Assembly: GCA_002171515.1 (NCBI GenBank)
Contig: NHEP01000067.1
Coordinates: 1-46,980, forward strand
Reading direction: 5' to 3'
Length of the DNA: 46,980 nucleotides
DNA from: a bacterium TMED88
GTDB lineage: Bacteria > Myxococcota_A > UBA9160 > UBA4427
Below, one piece after another: positions 1 to 7,153 of the stretch. The position numbers were made by a program, and so were the translations under genes. Under the pieces are notes generated by a model. It did not search any database, had not been told where the DNA came from, and saw only the letters and a list, made by a program, of their open reading frames with translations. The stretch's first letter is position 1. The number at the start of each line of letters is the position of its first letter.

Positions 1-472
1 TACAGTTATCTAGATTATACGAGAGTGTACAGGCTATGCCTGTCTCTCCTGAGTATCGATTTTTAATGATTCGTACAGTTGTTTCGCTAGCTCCACCGTC
101 TGATTGCTGATCCCGCTCAAGTGCGATGACGCTATCAGACAGTTGTGCAATCGCTGCGCTTCCTCTAAGTTGCGACAAGCTGACTCTTTGGCCCTCTTCA
201 TGTCCTGCATCTGTTGATCCTCTCTTTAAATGTGAGACTAAAAATAATGCGATGCCAGTGCGTTCTACTAGTGAACGTAACCGTGTCATCGTTTGGTCTA
301 TCATCCGTCGTTCGTCTCCATCCAAACCACTCATAAGAATGGAGAGGTGATCAAGGAAGATGACTTTACAATCTAATCCTGAAGCTAGGTATTCAATCCT
401 GTTATAAATAATGTCAGGATCAAAACTACCGAACCCGTCAAAAAGATAAAGGTTCCAGTTATTAATACTGGA
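1..472. repeat. Left copy of the contig-end repeat
   Basis: Bases 1-472 align without gaps to 46509-46980. Bases 1-91 and 402-472 are identical to the other copy, while 92-401 carry many substitutions, mostly at third codon positions plus a few amino acid changes (for example MIDQT against MIDIT). It lies inside the helicase gene. It is best read as the overlap of a circular assembly in which two strain alleles were used, not as a virion terminal repeat. Confidence 0.85.
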
Positions 473-1567
473 ATCAAACGCTTCTGTAAGTTCTTCATGG
501 GTATGTTCTCCTAACGCTAGATTTTTACCTACCGCCGCTGACATCAATCCGAGAGCTGTACGACGGTTTGACTCTTCAAGTGCCAAGTATCCAACAGGGA
601 CTCCGAGTGATAACAAGTGAGCTGCCAGGTCTCTACAGACCGAGGATTTACCTTGGCCTGATCCTGCAGTAATTGTTGTAAGCTCTCCATGCCGAATCCC
701 GTGAAGCTTCGATTGGAGTCCTTGATACGGATAGTCATAATCTGATGGTGGCTGTGGTGTAGTAACTAATTCAAGTAATGTCTTTGCATCGACAATACCG
801 TCAGGTCTGAATTGTTCGTGGTCATAATTACAAACTGCTCTGATTGATTCAGTGTCTCCAGCTTGTAATGCGTCTGAGGCATCCTTGTAGTCCTCTAGAA
901 AGCCTATGTAAACCTTGCCAGGTGGTAACACCCCAGCACTGGCTTCAGCACCTTCACGGCCTGCTGCGTCGTTATCATAGAAAAGGACTATTTTGTCGTA
1001 AGCATTGATCCATTCATAGTTATTCTGGATCGCTTTCTTACTACTAGGTGCTCCATTAGGTATAGAAACTACGTCCCAACCGGGTTGAGCTTCCCAGACT
1101 GCCATACAGTCCATTTCACCCTCTGTTATTACTAACTTAGTCTTGTTCTTACTAGTTTTCTTACGGTAGTTCTGCATACCAAAGAGAGTTTTAACTTCTC
1201 CTTCGCATCTGAAGTCCTTACCTTTAGTTCTTACCTTAGCTCCAACTATCTTACCTTCATCGAAATAGTAGTGTCTTAGGGTTGTGCCATCCTTGTAAGT
1301 TTTGAATAACTCACAGGTGGCTTGACTGATGTTGCGTTTCTGCAGCCGTTCAGCTGAGCCTTGTAACTGGATCGCATGTTTCAATTGAATTGTGGGTGAT
1401 GTTTGTGACTGTGAATATGTATGACATACAAAACAAAAAGTGTGGTCCGTGTAAACAGCTAAGCCGTCAGATGAACCACAATTGCTACAGGCATCATGTC
1501 TTAAAAACTCTGACTCAGATGAGCCAATTGATGGGGATGTTATGGAAGGAAGTCCATGGTATATCAT
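1..1567 (-). CDS. T7 gp4-like DNA primase-helicase (3' end cut by window edge)
   Basis: Bifunctional replicative primase-helicase that lays RNA primers and unwinds DNA ahead of the phage polymerase. The frame opens at an ATG at 1567 (MIYHGLPSIT) and stays open to base 1, giving 522 codons. Zinc-binding pairs C27/C30 and C45/C48 are followed by a Toprim region (ITEGEMD, then YDNDAAG) and a RecA-type helicase with Walker A AGSGQGKSS near residue 300 and the LDHLS Walker B region near position 340 on the map. The last 23 codons lie in the other copy at the far end of the window, so the full protein would be about 545 residues, close to T7 gp4 (566). It overlaps the gp3-like endonuclease by 53 bases. 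The domain order is unambiguous; only the start codon is inferred. Confidence 0.93.
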   Translation of the reverse strand, partial: MIYHGLPSITSPSIGSSESEFLRHDACSNCGSSDGLAVYTDHTFCFVCHTYSQSQTSPTIQLKHAIQLQGSAERLQKRNISQATCELFKTYKDGTTLRHYYFDEGKIVGAKVRTKGKDFRCEGEVKTLFGMQNYRKKTSKNKTKLVITEGEMDCMAVWEAQPGWDVVSIPNGAPSSKKAIQNNYEWINAYDKIVLFYDNDAAGREGAEASAGVLPPGKVYIGFLEDYKDASDALQAGDTESIRAVCNYDHEQFRPDGIVDAKTLLELVTTPQPPSDYDYPYQGLQSKLHGIRHGELTTITAGSGQGKSSVCRDLAAHLLSLGVPVGYLALEESNRRTALGLMSAAVGKNLALGEHTHEELTEAFDSSINNWNLYLFDGFGSFDPDIIYNRIEYLASGLDCKVIFLDHLSILMSGLDGDERRMIDQTMTRLRSLVERTGIALFLVSHLKRGSTDAGHEEGQRVSLSQLRGSAAIAQLSDSVIALERDQQSDGGASETTVRIIKNRYSGETGIACTLSYNLDNC

Positions 1568-1868
1568 GTTTATCACACCACTTTGCATAAGTGGTTTTTG
1601 ATTTTTTTGAGATTTTATTGTATGGAGACTGAAAGACCATTCGTAGATCTATTTCAGGATGTTGCTCCTTTACATTACGGATCTTACGGCGATCTTCATC
1701 ATCCCAATACCCTTTGCATTCTAAATAAATACCATTAGGCAGTAGGAAATCAGGAGTATAGATGTGTTGAATCATATAAGGAACCTTAGTAGATTCATAT
1801 TCATATTTAACTCCTAGCTCACACATAAGATCAGCGACTCGTTCTTCGAGACCTGATCTAAAAGCCAT
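1515..1868 (-). CDS. T7 gp3-like endonuclease I (Holliday junction resolvase)
   Basis: Structure-specific endonuclease that cuts branched DNA and helps degrade host DNA. The 117-residue product is a little shorter than T7 endonuclease I (149). It has the PD-(D/E)XK-type core: an early glutamate in GLEERVADLM, then YTPDFLLPNG and LECKGYW, supplying the acidic and lysine catalytic residues. The start ATG overlaps the SSB stop by one base (TAATG). Its 3' end overlaps the primase-helicase start by 53 bases in another frame. Position between ssb and the primase is the usual one for marine T7-like phages, which supports the call. Confidence 0.92.
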   Translation of the reverse strand: MAFRSGLEERVADLMCELGVKYEYESTKVPYMIQHIYTPDFLLPNGIYLECKGYWDDEDRRKIRNVKEQHPEIDLRMVFQSPYNKISKKSKTTYAKWCDKHDIPWTSFHNIPINWLI

Positions 1869-2440
1869 TAGAAATCTGTGTCGTCGTTATCTTCTTCCAC
1901 AACTGGTGTAACGTTAGGTTCACCAGCAGTGAATCCTTCAGTAGAACCAAACAGTTGTGCTACATCCTCAGTTGACATATCCCCTGTATCAACTCCAGCA
2001 GCTCCGTTAAGAGATACAAGTTGAACACCAAGTAGTTTTAGACTTGTTCCATAGGTTACTCCATCCTTCAGAATATAAGGCTTCTGATAGAACGCCAGTT
2101 TGACTCGTGATCCACTGTAGACAGGGACATTCTCATCAGTTACTGGTGTACCTTTGGTATCAACAATAGGTGGCTTATTATCTTCATTCCAAGAGAACTT
2201 GATAGTAAAGACACCATCACTAACTTCTTCCCAAGGTTCAGGACGTAGTGTGGATCGCTTAGGATTCTTTAGTTTAGACTCTGCCCATTTAAGGGATTCA
2301 ATACGATCAGAGTCAAGTTTATCCGCCATCGATTCATCGACTAAAGCCTTAAGACTGAAGCCAAATTTAGATGCTTTCATTACAGCCTGATAGCCTTCAA
2401 GGACTACAGGTTGTTCAGTTTGAAAAATGTTTCGTGTCAT
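1868..2440 (-). CDS. ssb: Single-stranded DNA-binding protein (T7 gp2.5-like)
   Basis: Coats single-stranded DNA during replication and contacts the polymerase and helicase. The 190-residue product has an OB-fold-like middle (VKLAFYQKPYILKDGVTYG) and ends in the acidic aromatic tail EEDNDDTDF typical of gp2.5, which in T7 contacts the partner proteins. It sits directly between RNA polymerase and endonuclease I, with one-base TAATG overlaps on both sides, so the three are translationally coupled. Length is slightly below T7 gp2.5 (232). The family call rests on the tail, size and gene order. Confidence 0.88.
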   Translation of the reverse strand: MTRNIFQTEQPVVLEGYQAVMKASKFGFSLKALVDESMADKLDSDRIESLKWAESKLKNPKRSTLRPEPWEEVSDGVFTIKFSWNEDNKPPIVDTKGTPVTDENVPVYSGSRVKLAFYQKPYILKDGVTYGTSLKLLGVQLVSLNGAAGVDTGDMSTEDVAQLFGSTEGFTAGEPNVTPVVEEDNDDTDF

Positions 2441-4779
2441 TAACAGAAAAAATATGTGGAATCAACTACTGAAGATGGTTCAAGATCTCCAATAATCGGT
2501 GGTTCAGTCTCTGCGCCTATTTGGTGGGCAAAGTCTGTTAGGTAATCGTTCTCAGCAAAGAGATGCATATAAGTCTCACGTACCACAGTGGATAAAAGAG
2601 ACATATCAGTTGCTCTGCATAAAACTGAGTCATGTATTAAAGCTATGGGAGCGTCAAAACGTAAGACGCTAAGATGCAAGAGAGAAGCATCGAGACTATG
2701 GATAAGATTAGGCGAGGTGGCATTCTTGTGATGATTTAGATCTACCTTGTCGCTATCACCTGTAGCTACGTTGACTCTCACTTCTCCCATCAGTTGAAGT
2801 CTAAGTCTTAAGAACTCTTTCTTCATAAACTTCTGAGTAGCAGTGAATCCAGATGGTGTTGTCCATCGGATCTCTCGTTCACCACGTTTAATAGCATTAG
2901 TTACTTCCTTATTAACCCAGTCCATTACGGCCTTAGGTCCAGGAAATAACTCAAAGCAAGCATTACGCAAAGCATGTGTGATGATTGTGATGTCATCTTT
3001 AGGGACGTCCAGACCCTTCTCAATAAGAGCTTCTTTTACATAGCCCCAATTTGACTTAAACTTTGCGTTATAAGGAATCGTCATCACTAAGCGTTTGCTT
3101 ACTGACCTATCAATGTGTTCTCTCCACTGTTCAGGGATGTTAGGTAGTGCTTTTTCTACAACTGCTTTGTATGCATCCTGAGGTGAATCAGATGGTAGAA
3201 CATTAGTTAGACTTGCGGTGCTGGAGTCACGGGCGAGACCTGCAAGTATTTGCATTCCTGAACACGTGGCATCGGTGGCAATAGGAAGGCAAGTATAGTT
3301 ACGCTCCCCACTAATAACACAATAATAGTATTCCTCACAACTAGCGAGGAATTGCCAGGGTTCATCGGCAACTTCCCATTCATGAATTGTACCTATTGGA
3401 TTGAGTGTAATACGGGTAATTAGTTCTTCATTATCTAACGTCCAATCAATACGTTCATTCATAGTCTTTTTATCAAGACCATATGTCGTTGCTACTTGAA
3501 ACCTTAACCAGTCTTCTGCATCAAACGTAACCATAGCTTCACGACTAAACTTCAATAATGATTTACCAAAGTCTGTGTCTTGAGGAGTTAAGTATGCAGG
3601 AATAGGGTATGCTCTACCACGGTAGTCTAGCGACCAGGGTAAGAAGAACTGTTCTTTATATCTATATCTTCTGACAGCTTCCATTGTCTTTCTAGTTCTG
3701 ACATTACGTTTAGCATTGTCATTTAATCTGTCGTGATATAATTTCTTTGCTCTTTTATATGATAAGAGTGCTTCTTCATTCTCATCAATGTCAGGAGGTC
3801 TATTAGGTGGTTGTTCTTCCCATATAGGAATGAACTTACCAACTGTTATTCTCCGTTCATACAGGACTTCAGCAACGTCAGCTATGAAGGGGTTCACCTT
3901 ATAACCTACTTGTTGTATCCGGTTCAGATAATCATAGATTTCTCTGGCCTGTATAGGGGGGCTATCGGTTCTCCTTACCATTGAGTGGCCTAGCATTACC
4001 TCGTTAAGTAAGTAACCTCCAGCTCTATACTCTTCCCAATCATTTGGTTCTATAAGCATAGGCCAAGCTTCAGGTGAAAACAACTCAGCGTTTGCTAATA
4101 CCTCGTCTTTAATAGCTAAGAACTCAGGGGTTGGAAGGATAACATTAGGTGTTTTCTTTCCTTCAATTATAGTTACTTTATGAAACCAACCTGTACCTCT
4201 AATGATGCAATCAAGTAACCACGTCCCTAATCTGACACGATTGGCACTTCCCCAGTTACTCCAAGCCTTTACATCATATCTATTCATCAATGTCTTGATT
4301 GATACCAGCTTTTGTGCCGTACCACTTGATTGATGCCAATAGTTTTTCTTAAGGACATTTAGGAGTCCAGGTGCTTCGCTTTCGTAGTGTCTCATCTGAC
4401 ACTCATTCTCTACAGCCTGACCAATAGCTTCTAATACTTTAGTTAGTGCGTTAGCTTTGTCGTCCCTACTGAATACACGGTCAAATGTCACCTTACATGC
4501 AATTGCAGCAGCTGCTAATGGTTCTACATCAGACAAGTACTGTGCAATCTCCTTAAAGTTGACACCATTTTTACCTTCTTTGATACGTCTGCTTGTACGT
4601 TCGATTTCCTCGATAACACTTGGAAGCATCGTATCTATACTAGCTACACCATATATGGAAGCACTAGCATAATTTCGGTCCTCAAGTTGCCTGGTTTGTT
4701 TCTGTAGTTTGTGCAGGCCCTGCGAAATTGCTTGTCTTTCTAGCTTGATCTGTTCTTCAATTTGGGCGGGTGTTGGCAT
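2440..4779 (-). CDS. T7-type single-subunit DNA-directed RNA polymerase
   Basis: Transcribes the middle and late phage genes from phage promoters. Recognisable blocks are DYRGRAYP, motif A DATCSGMQ with the metal-binding Asp near residue 503, motif B SKRLVMTIPYNAKF with Lys near 562, and motif C IHDSV with the second catalytic Asp near 717. I place the start at 4779 (MPTPAQIEEQ), giving 779 residues. An upstream in-frame ATG at 4824 would add 15 poorly conserved-looking residues that overlap an inverted repeat. A TTCACAATCATC element, seen before other early genes, lies just upstream of 4779. The gene follows the integrase, as in other cyanopodoviruses. It is somewhat shorter than T7 RNAP (883). 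Confidence 0.96.
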   Translation of the reverse strand: MPTPAQIEEQIKLERQAISQGLHKLQKQTRQLEDRNYASASIYGVASIDTMLPSVIEEIERTSRRIKEGKNGVNFKEIAQYLSDVEPLAAAAIACKVTFDRVFSRDDKANALTKVLEAIGQAVENECQMRHYESEAPGLLNVLKKNYWHQSSGTAQKLVSIKTLMNRYDVKAWSNWGSANRVRLGTWLLDCIIRGTGWFHKVTIIEGKKTPNVILPTPEFLAIKDEVLANAELFSPEAWPMLIEPNDWEEYRAGGYLLNEVMLGHSMVRRTDSPPIQAREIYDYLNRIQQVGYKVNPFIADVAEVLYERRITVGKFIPIWEEQPPNRPPDIDENEEALLSYKRAKKLYHDRLNDNAKRNVRTRKTMEAVRRYRYKEQFFLPWSLDYRGRAYPIPAYLTPQDTDFGKSLLKFSREAMVTFDAEDWLRFQVATTYGLDKKTMNERIDWTLDNEELITRITLNPIGTIHEWEVADEPWQFLASCEEYYYCVISGERNYTCLPIATDATCSGMQILAGLARDSSTASLTNVLPSDSPQDAYKAVVEKALPNIPEQWREHIDRSVSKRLVMTIPYNAKFKSNWGYVKEALIEKGLDVPKDDITIITHALRNACFELFPGPKAVMDWVNKEVTNAIKRGEREIRWTTPSGFTATQKFMKKEFLRLRLQLMGEVRVNVATGDSDKVDLNHHKNATSPNLIHSLDASLLHLSVLRFDAPIALIHDSVLCRATDMSLLSTVVRETYMHLFAENDYLTDFAHQIGAETEPPIIGDLEPSSVVDSTYFFC

Positions 4780-4816
4780 AGGCTGGTAAGATGATTGTGA
4801 ACAAAGAAATGCACCG

Positions 4817-4894
4817 GGATACATGTATATGTACCCCAGTGTAATCTATTAGATAGTAACTAATAGATGCTCCATCTAGTTAAATACACTAGAT
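4817..4894. promoter_or_regulatory. Cluster of inverted repeats between integrase and RNA polymerase
   Basis: The 50-base gap and its edges hold three inverted repeats: an imperfect one around GGGATACAT (4817-4838), a perfect 9-bp pair ATCTATTAG (4844-4852) with CTAATAGAT (4860-4868), and a perfect 7-bp pair ATCTAGT (4874-4880) with ACTAGAT (4888-4894) overlapping the integrase 3' end. The spacing suggests operators, integrase arm sites or an attP core. None of these roles is shown by sequence alone. Confidence 0.4.
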
Positions 4895-5730
4895 AGTGCC
4901 TCATCACGGGCTTTATCTGTGGCTTTGGCGTAGCGTAATGTGGTCTTGTAGAGTTTATGTCCCATCATGTCCATTAGGACCCTTAGCTGTACACCAGACT
5001 CAACATTCCAGGTGGCGAAGCTATGCCTTAGGGAGTGGAAAACATAATGTGGTTCCTTCCCTATTTGTTTAGTAACTTTCTTGAAGTACCAAAGCACTGA
5101 CCTACCGTTGTTCCACTCATCACCAAAGATTGCACAGTCTGGATGGGTGCCTATGACACGTTGCTCCAAGATGTCTCTAATTGGTGTAGCAATAGGGATC
5201 ACTCTCCAATCACCATTCTTGGTGTTGAATCCAGGTCTCCCTCCAAAGTACAAGCAGTTCTTTTGAAGATCTACGTCCTTAGCTTTGATTGTAAGCAACT
5301 CAGACATACGTCCACCAGTACAACTGGCAAACCTAATTAACTCTGAGAGCCTATGATTGGAATTGGCACATAGTTGGTTTACCTCATCCTTAGTAAAGAA
5401 GAAGGGTCGTCCCTGAGATTCCTTGAATTGTTTTACCTTAGGTGGTGTGAACTCAATCTCTTCCTCATCATAAAGATGATTCAAGACTGTAGTAATTGGT
5501 GAGATCCTTCTGTTGATTGATGCACCAGGAATCTCTAAGTCTTCGCAGTGTTGTTGGTACGACTTAAGGAATTTACGTGTGATATCCCTAAGTGGATAAT
5601 TAGCACCAGCAAACTCAGTGAAATGGTTGCAATTGATGATTGTGGTTCTTTTACCTCCTCCATGTTTCCATGAGTGTCTAGTTTTGAATGTGTAGTCCAT
5701 GCCCTGTTGCCAGGTGACTATTTCAGTCAT
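4876..5730 (-). CDS. int: Tyrosine-family integrase
   Basis: Site-specific recombinase expected to integrate or excise the phage genome. The catalytic set is complete: R141 (TGGRMSEL), K171, H232 and R235 (HSLRHSFAT), H258 (MMGHKLYKTT) and nucleophile Y267 (LRYAKA). The N-terminal 110 residues are a SAM-like core-binding region. At 284 residues it is compact, lacking a large arm-binding domain. The ATG overlaps the end of the MarR-like regulator by 8 bases, so both come from one transcript. The gene looks intact. T7-like cyanophages often carry an integrase, usually next to a host-tRNA-derived attachment site; I found no obvious tRNA fragment beside this one. Confidence 0.93.
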   Translation of the reverse strand: MTEIVTWQQGMDYTFKTRHSWKHGGGKRTTIINCNHFTEFAGANYPLRDITRKFLKSYQQHCEDLEIPGASINRRISPITTVLNHLYDEEEIEFTPPKVKQFKESQGRPFFFTKDEVNQLCANSNHRLSELIRFASCTGGRMSELLTIKAKDVDLQKNCLYFGGRPGFNTKNGDWRVIPIATPIRDILEQRVIGTHPDCAIFGDEWNNGRSVLWYFKKVTKQIGKEPHYVFHSLRHSFATWNVESGVQLRVLMDMMGHKLYKTTLRYAKATDKARDEALSSVFN

Positions 5731-6067
5731 AGAGATCAGTGTAAAGATCTTGTACTAATGCTTCTCCCTCTTCAGTAAGAGAAAGAATTAACCTACGTCC
5801 TTCACGTGTTTTCTTGATTAACCCTAAGCCAGGTTTTTTAAGCCTATGCCTATCAGTTAACCAATCAATGTTACGTGAACAACTAGCAGTAGTGAACTCT
5901 AGATCCTCTTCAATAGCCTCCTTATTACAGGGGTTATGTGAAGCAATATAGAGAAAGACACTACATACTTGTGTAGGTATTTCACGATCTAAACGTCTAA
6001 GACGTTCGATAGCGATGAGCACCCTTGCCATATCATCGTTGGTTTGATCCCTTTTTATAGGGTCCAT
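5723..6067 (-). CDS. MarR-like winged-helix transcriptional regulator
   Basis: A 114-residue protein with a winged-helix layout. The helical part LDREIPTQVCSVFLYIA is followed by a recognition region (EEDLEFTTASCSRNIDWLTD) and a basic beta-wing (GLIKKTREGRRLILSLTEEG), which is the MarR/PadR-like pattern. It is the first gene of the transcript that continues into integrase and RNA polymerase, so it is well placed to control the lysogeny or early-gene decision. A TATAAT box with a small palindrome lies 30 bases upstream. No classical CI-type repressor was seen, so this and the RHH protein are the main regulator candidates. The ligand, if any, is unknown. Confidence 0.72.
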   Translation of the reverse strand: MDPIKRDQTNDDMARVLIAIERLRRLDREIPTQVCSVFLYIASHNPCNKEAIEEDLEFTTASCSRNIDWLTDRHRLKKPGLGLIKKTREGRRLILSLTEEGEALVQDLYTDLYD

Positions 6068-6093
6068 TGAAAGGCAAGGAAAACTCCAATACT

Positions 6094-6108
6094 ATTATAC
6101 CACAGTGG
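6094..6108 (-). promoter_or_regulatory. Candidate -10 box and overlapping palindrome ahead of the regulator-integrase genes
   Basis: The minus strand reads CCACTGTGG immediately followed by a perfect TATAAT, about 30 bases before the regulator ATG at 6067. The -35 region is weak (CGTACA at 17-base spacing). The palindrome CCACaGTGG directly abuts the -10, a natural place for an operator of the MarR-like protein. The -10 is seen; the operator role is inference. Confidence 0.5.
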
Positions 6109-6207
6109 ACGTGTAATGTACGCCTTGATGTCCAGATATCGTAGCGTCCTGGACTTTGTAAACCAAAATAAAACATGTACTAGTGATTGTGACTTAAGTA
6201 TAATTGC

Positions 6208-6366
6208 TTACATTTTTACATTGTCATGGTTCTCACGAACAACTTCACTTAAATACGCACAAACAGCATCATTTATAACTGCAATGAGTGTCATGTCGTT
6301 ATTCATGGCATGAAGTTTTAACATTCTATGAGTTTCGTAAGAAAACAATGCAGTAACGCGCTTCAC
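6208..6366 (-). CDS. Ribbon-helix-helix (Arc/CopG-like) small DNA-binding protein
   Basis: A 52-residue frame starting with GTG: an N-terminal strand VKRVTALFSY, helix 1 ETHRMLKLHAMN, a turn NDM, and helix 2 TLIAVINDAVCAYLSEVV. This is the strand-helix-helix layout of CopG/Arc proteins, which bind DNA as dimers through the strand. An in-frame stop lies a short way upstream and no ATG precedes the conserved strand, so GTG is the best start. Its stop codon and its upstream region both carry the same 13-base element TACATTTTTACAT, which fits autoregulation. It lies between small early genes and the regulator-integrase unit. The fold call is by pattern only. Confidence 0.55.
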   Translation of the reverse strand: MKRVTALFSYETHRMLKLHAMNNDMTLIAVINDAVCAYLSEVVRENHDNVKM

Positions 6367-6429
6367 ACAAATAAAATCTAATCTTTGTTAATTATGATCT
6401 ACATTTTTACATGTCCGCACGATGTACAT
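6209..6429. promoter_or_regulatory. Repeated TACATTTTTACAT element with a nearby ATGTACAT palindrome
   Basis: The 13-base sequence TACATTTTTACAT occurs at 6209-6221 (overlapping the RHH stop) and 6400-6412 (upstream of the RHH start). It consists of two direct TACAT halves separated by TTT. A related palindrome ATGTACAT follows near 6422. RHH dimers commonly bind short tandem half-sites, so these are candidate operators of the gene between them. Confidence 0.4.
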
Positions 6430-6514
6430 AATGTGATAAGATTTCTTGTAACTGGAGATCATAATCGCTTGCTACTCCGTAGGCAAGAAAAAAAGAGTAT
6501 TCTTCATCATTCAT
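6407..6514 (-). CDS. Small hypothetical protein, 35 residues
   Basis: The frame opens at ATG 6514 (MNDEEYSFFLAYGVASDYD) and ends at 6407. It overlaps the end of the preceding 105-residue gene by 8 bases, the coupled arrangement used throughout this genome. The product is acidic at its N-terminus with a short amphipathic helix (LQLQEILSHYVHRADM). No family is recognised. The small size makes chance possible, but the overlap pattern and the absence of another gene here favour a real gene. Confidence 0.35.
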   Translation of the reverse strand: MNDEEYSFFLAYGVASDYDLQLQEILSHYVHRADM

Positions 6515-6824
6515 TGATTCCATCTGCTGAAAAGAAATAGAGTTCAGAGTGTGTAGCTGTTGCGACTTCAATGTGCTCATCGTTAAGTTGATTGGCCAGA
6601 TATTCTTGTGCTGGTCCTACTTGTTTATACGCTTTTTCAGTTACTTTCCCGCTCTTAGTGTTATAGACACGATTAATAGAGCAGTAACTAGGTCTTAGTT
6701 CCCAACTTTCTACTCTTTCTGTCATAAATTCGTCAAATGTTGGGGTTGGAAATAACTCAAGTGGTGCTCCCTTGATTAATCTCCAGTTATTTTCACTGTA
6801 TGGTTTTGGCTTTTTACCATTCAT
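6507..6824 (-). CDS. Hypothetical early protein, 105 residues
   Basis: The frame begins at ATG 6824 (MNGKKPKPYSENNWRLIKGA) and overlaps the preceding 48-residue gene by 11 bases. It has a basic N-terminus, then a Phe/Glu-rich middle (FPTPTFDEFMTERVESWELR) and no membrane segment or signal peptide. I recognise no domain. Position in the early block beside ardA and the RHH gene suggests a host-takeover or anti-defence role, which is inference from location only. Confidence 0.6.
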   Translation of the reverse strand: MNGKKPKPYSENNWRLIKGAPLELFPTPTFDEFMTERVESWELRPSYCSINRVYNTKSGKVTEKAYKQVGPAQEYLANQLNDEHIEVATATHSELYFFSADGINE

Positions 6825-6960
6825 CTGATAACCTCACGTCGATTAGGGTCTCTTCACGATTAAAACTGAGCTCTAAAGCGTTAAATGCAGCTGTTTCTTT
6901 GTCCTTCGCTAAGATGTTTATAACACCACTATCCGATAGAACAACGTCATACATGTTCAT
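6814..6960 (-). CDS. Small hypothetical protein, 48 residues
   Basis: ATG at 6960 (MNMYDVVLSDSGVINILAKDK) to stop at 6814. The start is preceded almost immediately by the element TTTCACAATCATC, the same motif found before several other early genes, and the 3' end overlaps the next ATG by 11 bases. The product resembles a short beta-alpha unit (strand DVVLSDSGVINILA, helix KDKETAAFNALELSF) and may be a single small fold. No known family is recognised. Confidence 0.5.
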   Translation of the reverse strand: MNMYDVVLSDSGVINILAKDKETAAFNALELSFNREETLIDVRLSDEW

Positions 6961-7009
6961 TAGGATGATTGTGAAAGTTGGATATACTTGAATTTAGGAA
7001 TTAGTGTTA

Positions 7010-7141
7010 CTAACCCCCAACTTCATCTTTAAGCTTTTGAGTCTTTTGCGAGCGTTGCGTAGTTTCACGGGTTTGCTCTTGCCTTTCTCTTTCCTCTTTC
7101 CGTCTTTTGTCTTGAAAATATTTGATGATTGCATTGTTCAT
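7010..7141 (-). CDS. Small charged hypothetical protein, 43 residues
   Basis: ATG 7141 (MNNAIIKYFQDKRRKEERER) to TAG at 7010. After an initial amphipathic stretch the protein is extremely rich in Lys, Arg, Glu and Gln, predicting one continuous helix or coiled coil. A nine-codon reading frame ends just before its start. No homologue is recognised; the composition could be nucleic-acid binding, but that is a guess. The following bases down to 6961 hold no clear gene. Confidence 0.4.
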   Translation of the reverse strand: MNNAIIKYFQDKRRKEERERQEQTRETTQRSQKTQKLKDEVGG

Positions 7142-7153
7142 TTAATTTTCCGA

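Noticed and set aside
126..350. Plus-strand open frame of 74 codons (also at 46634-46858)
   Set aside because: Antisense shadow of the helicase domain present in both copies of the repeat.
1..472. Virion direct terminal repeat
   Set aside because: The copies differ at many sites in the middle and lie inside the helicase gene; a packaged terminal repeat should be identical and is expected near 9219-10141.
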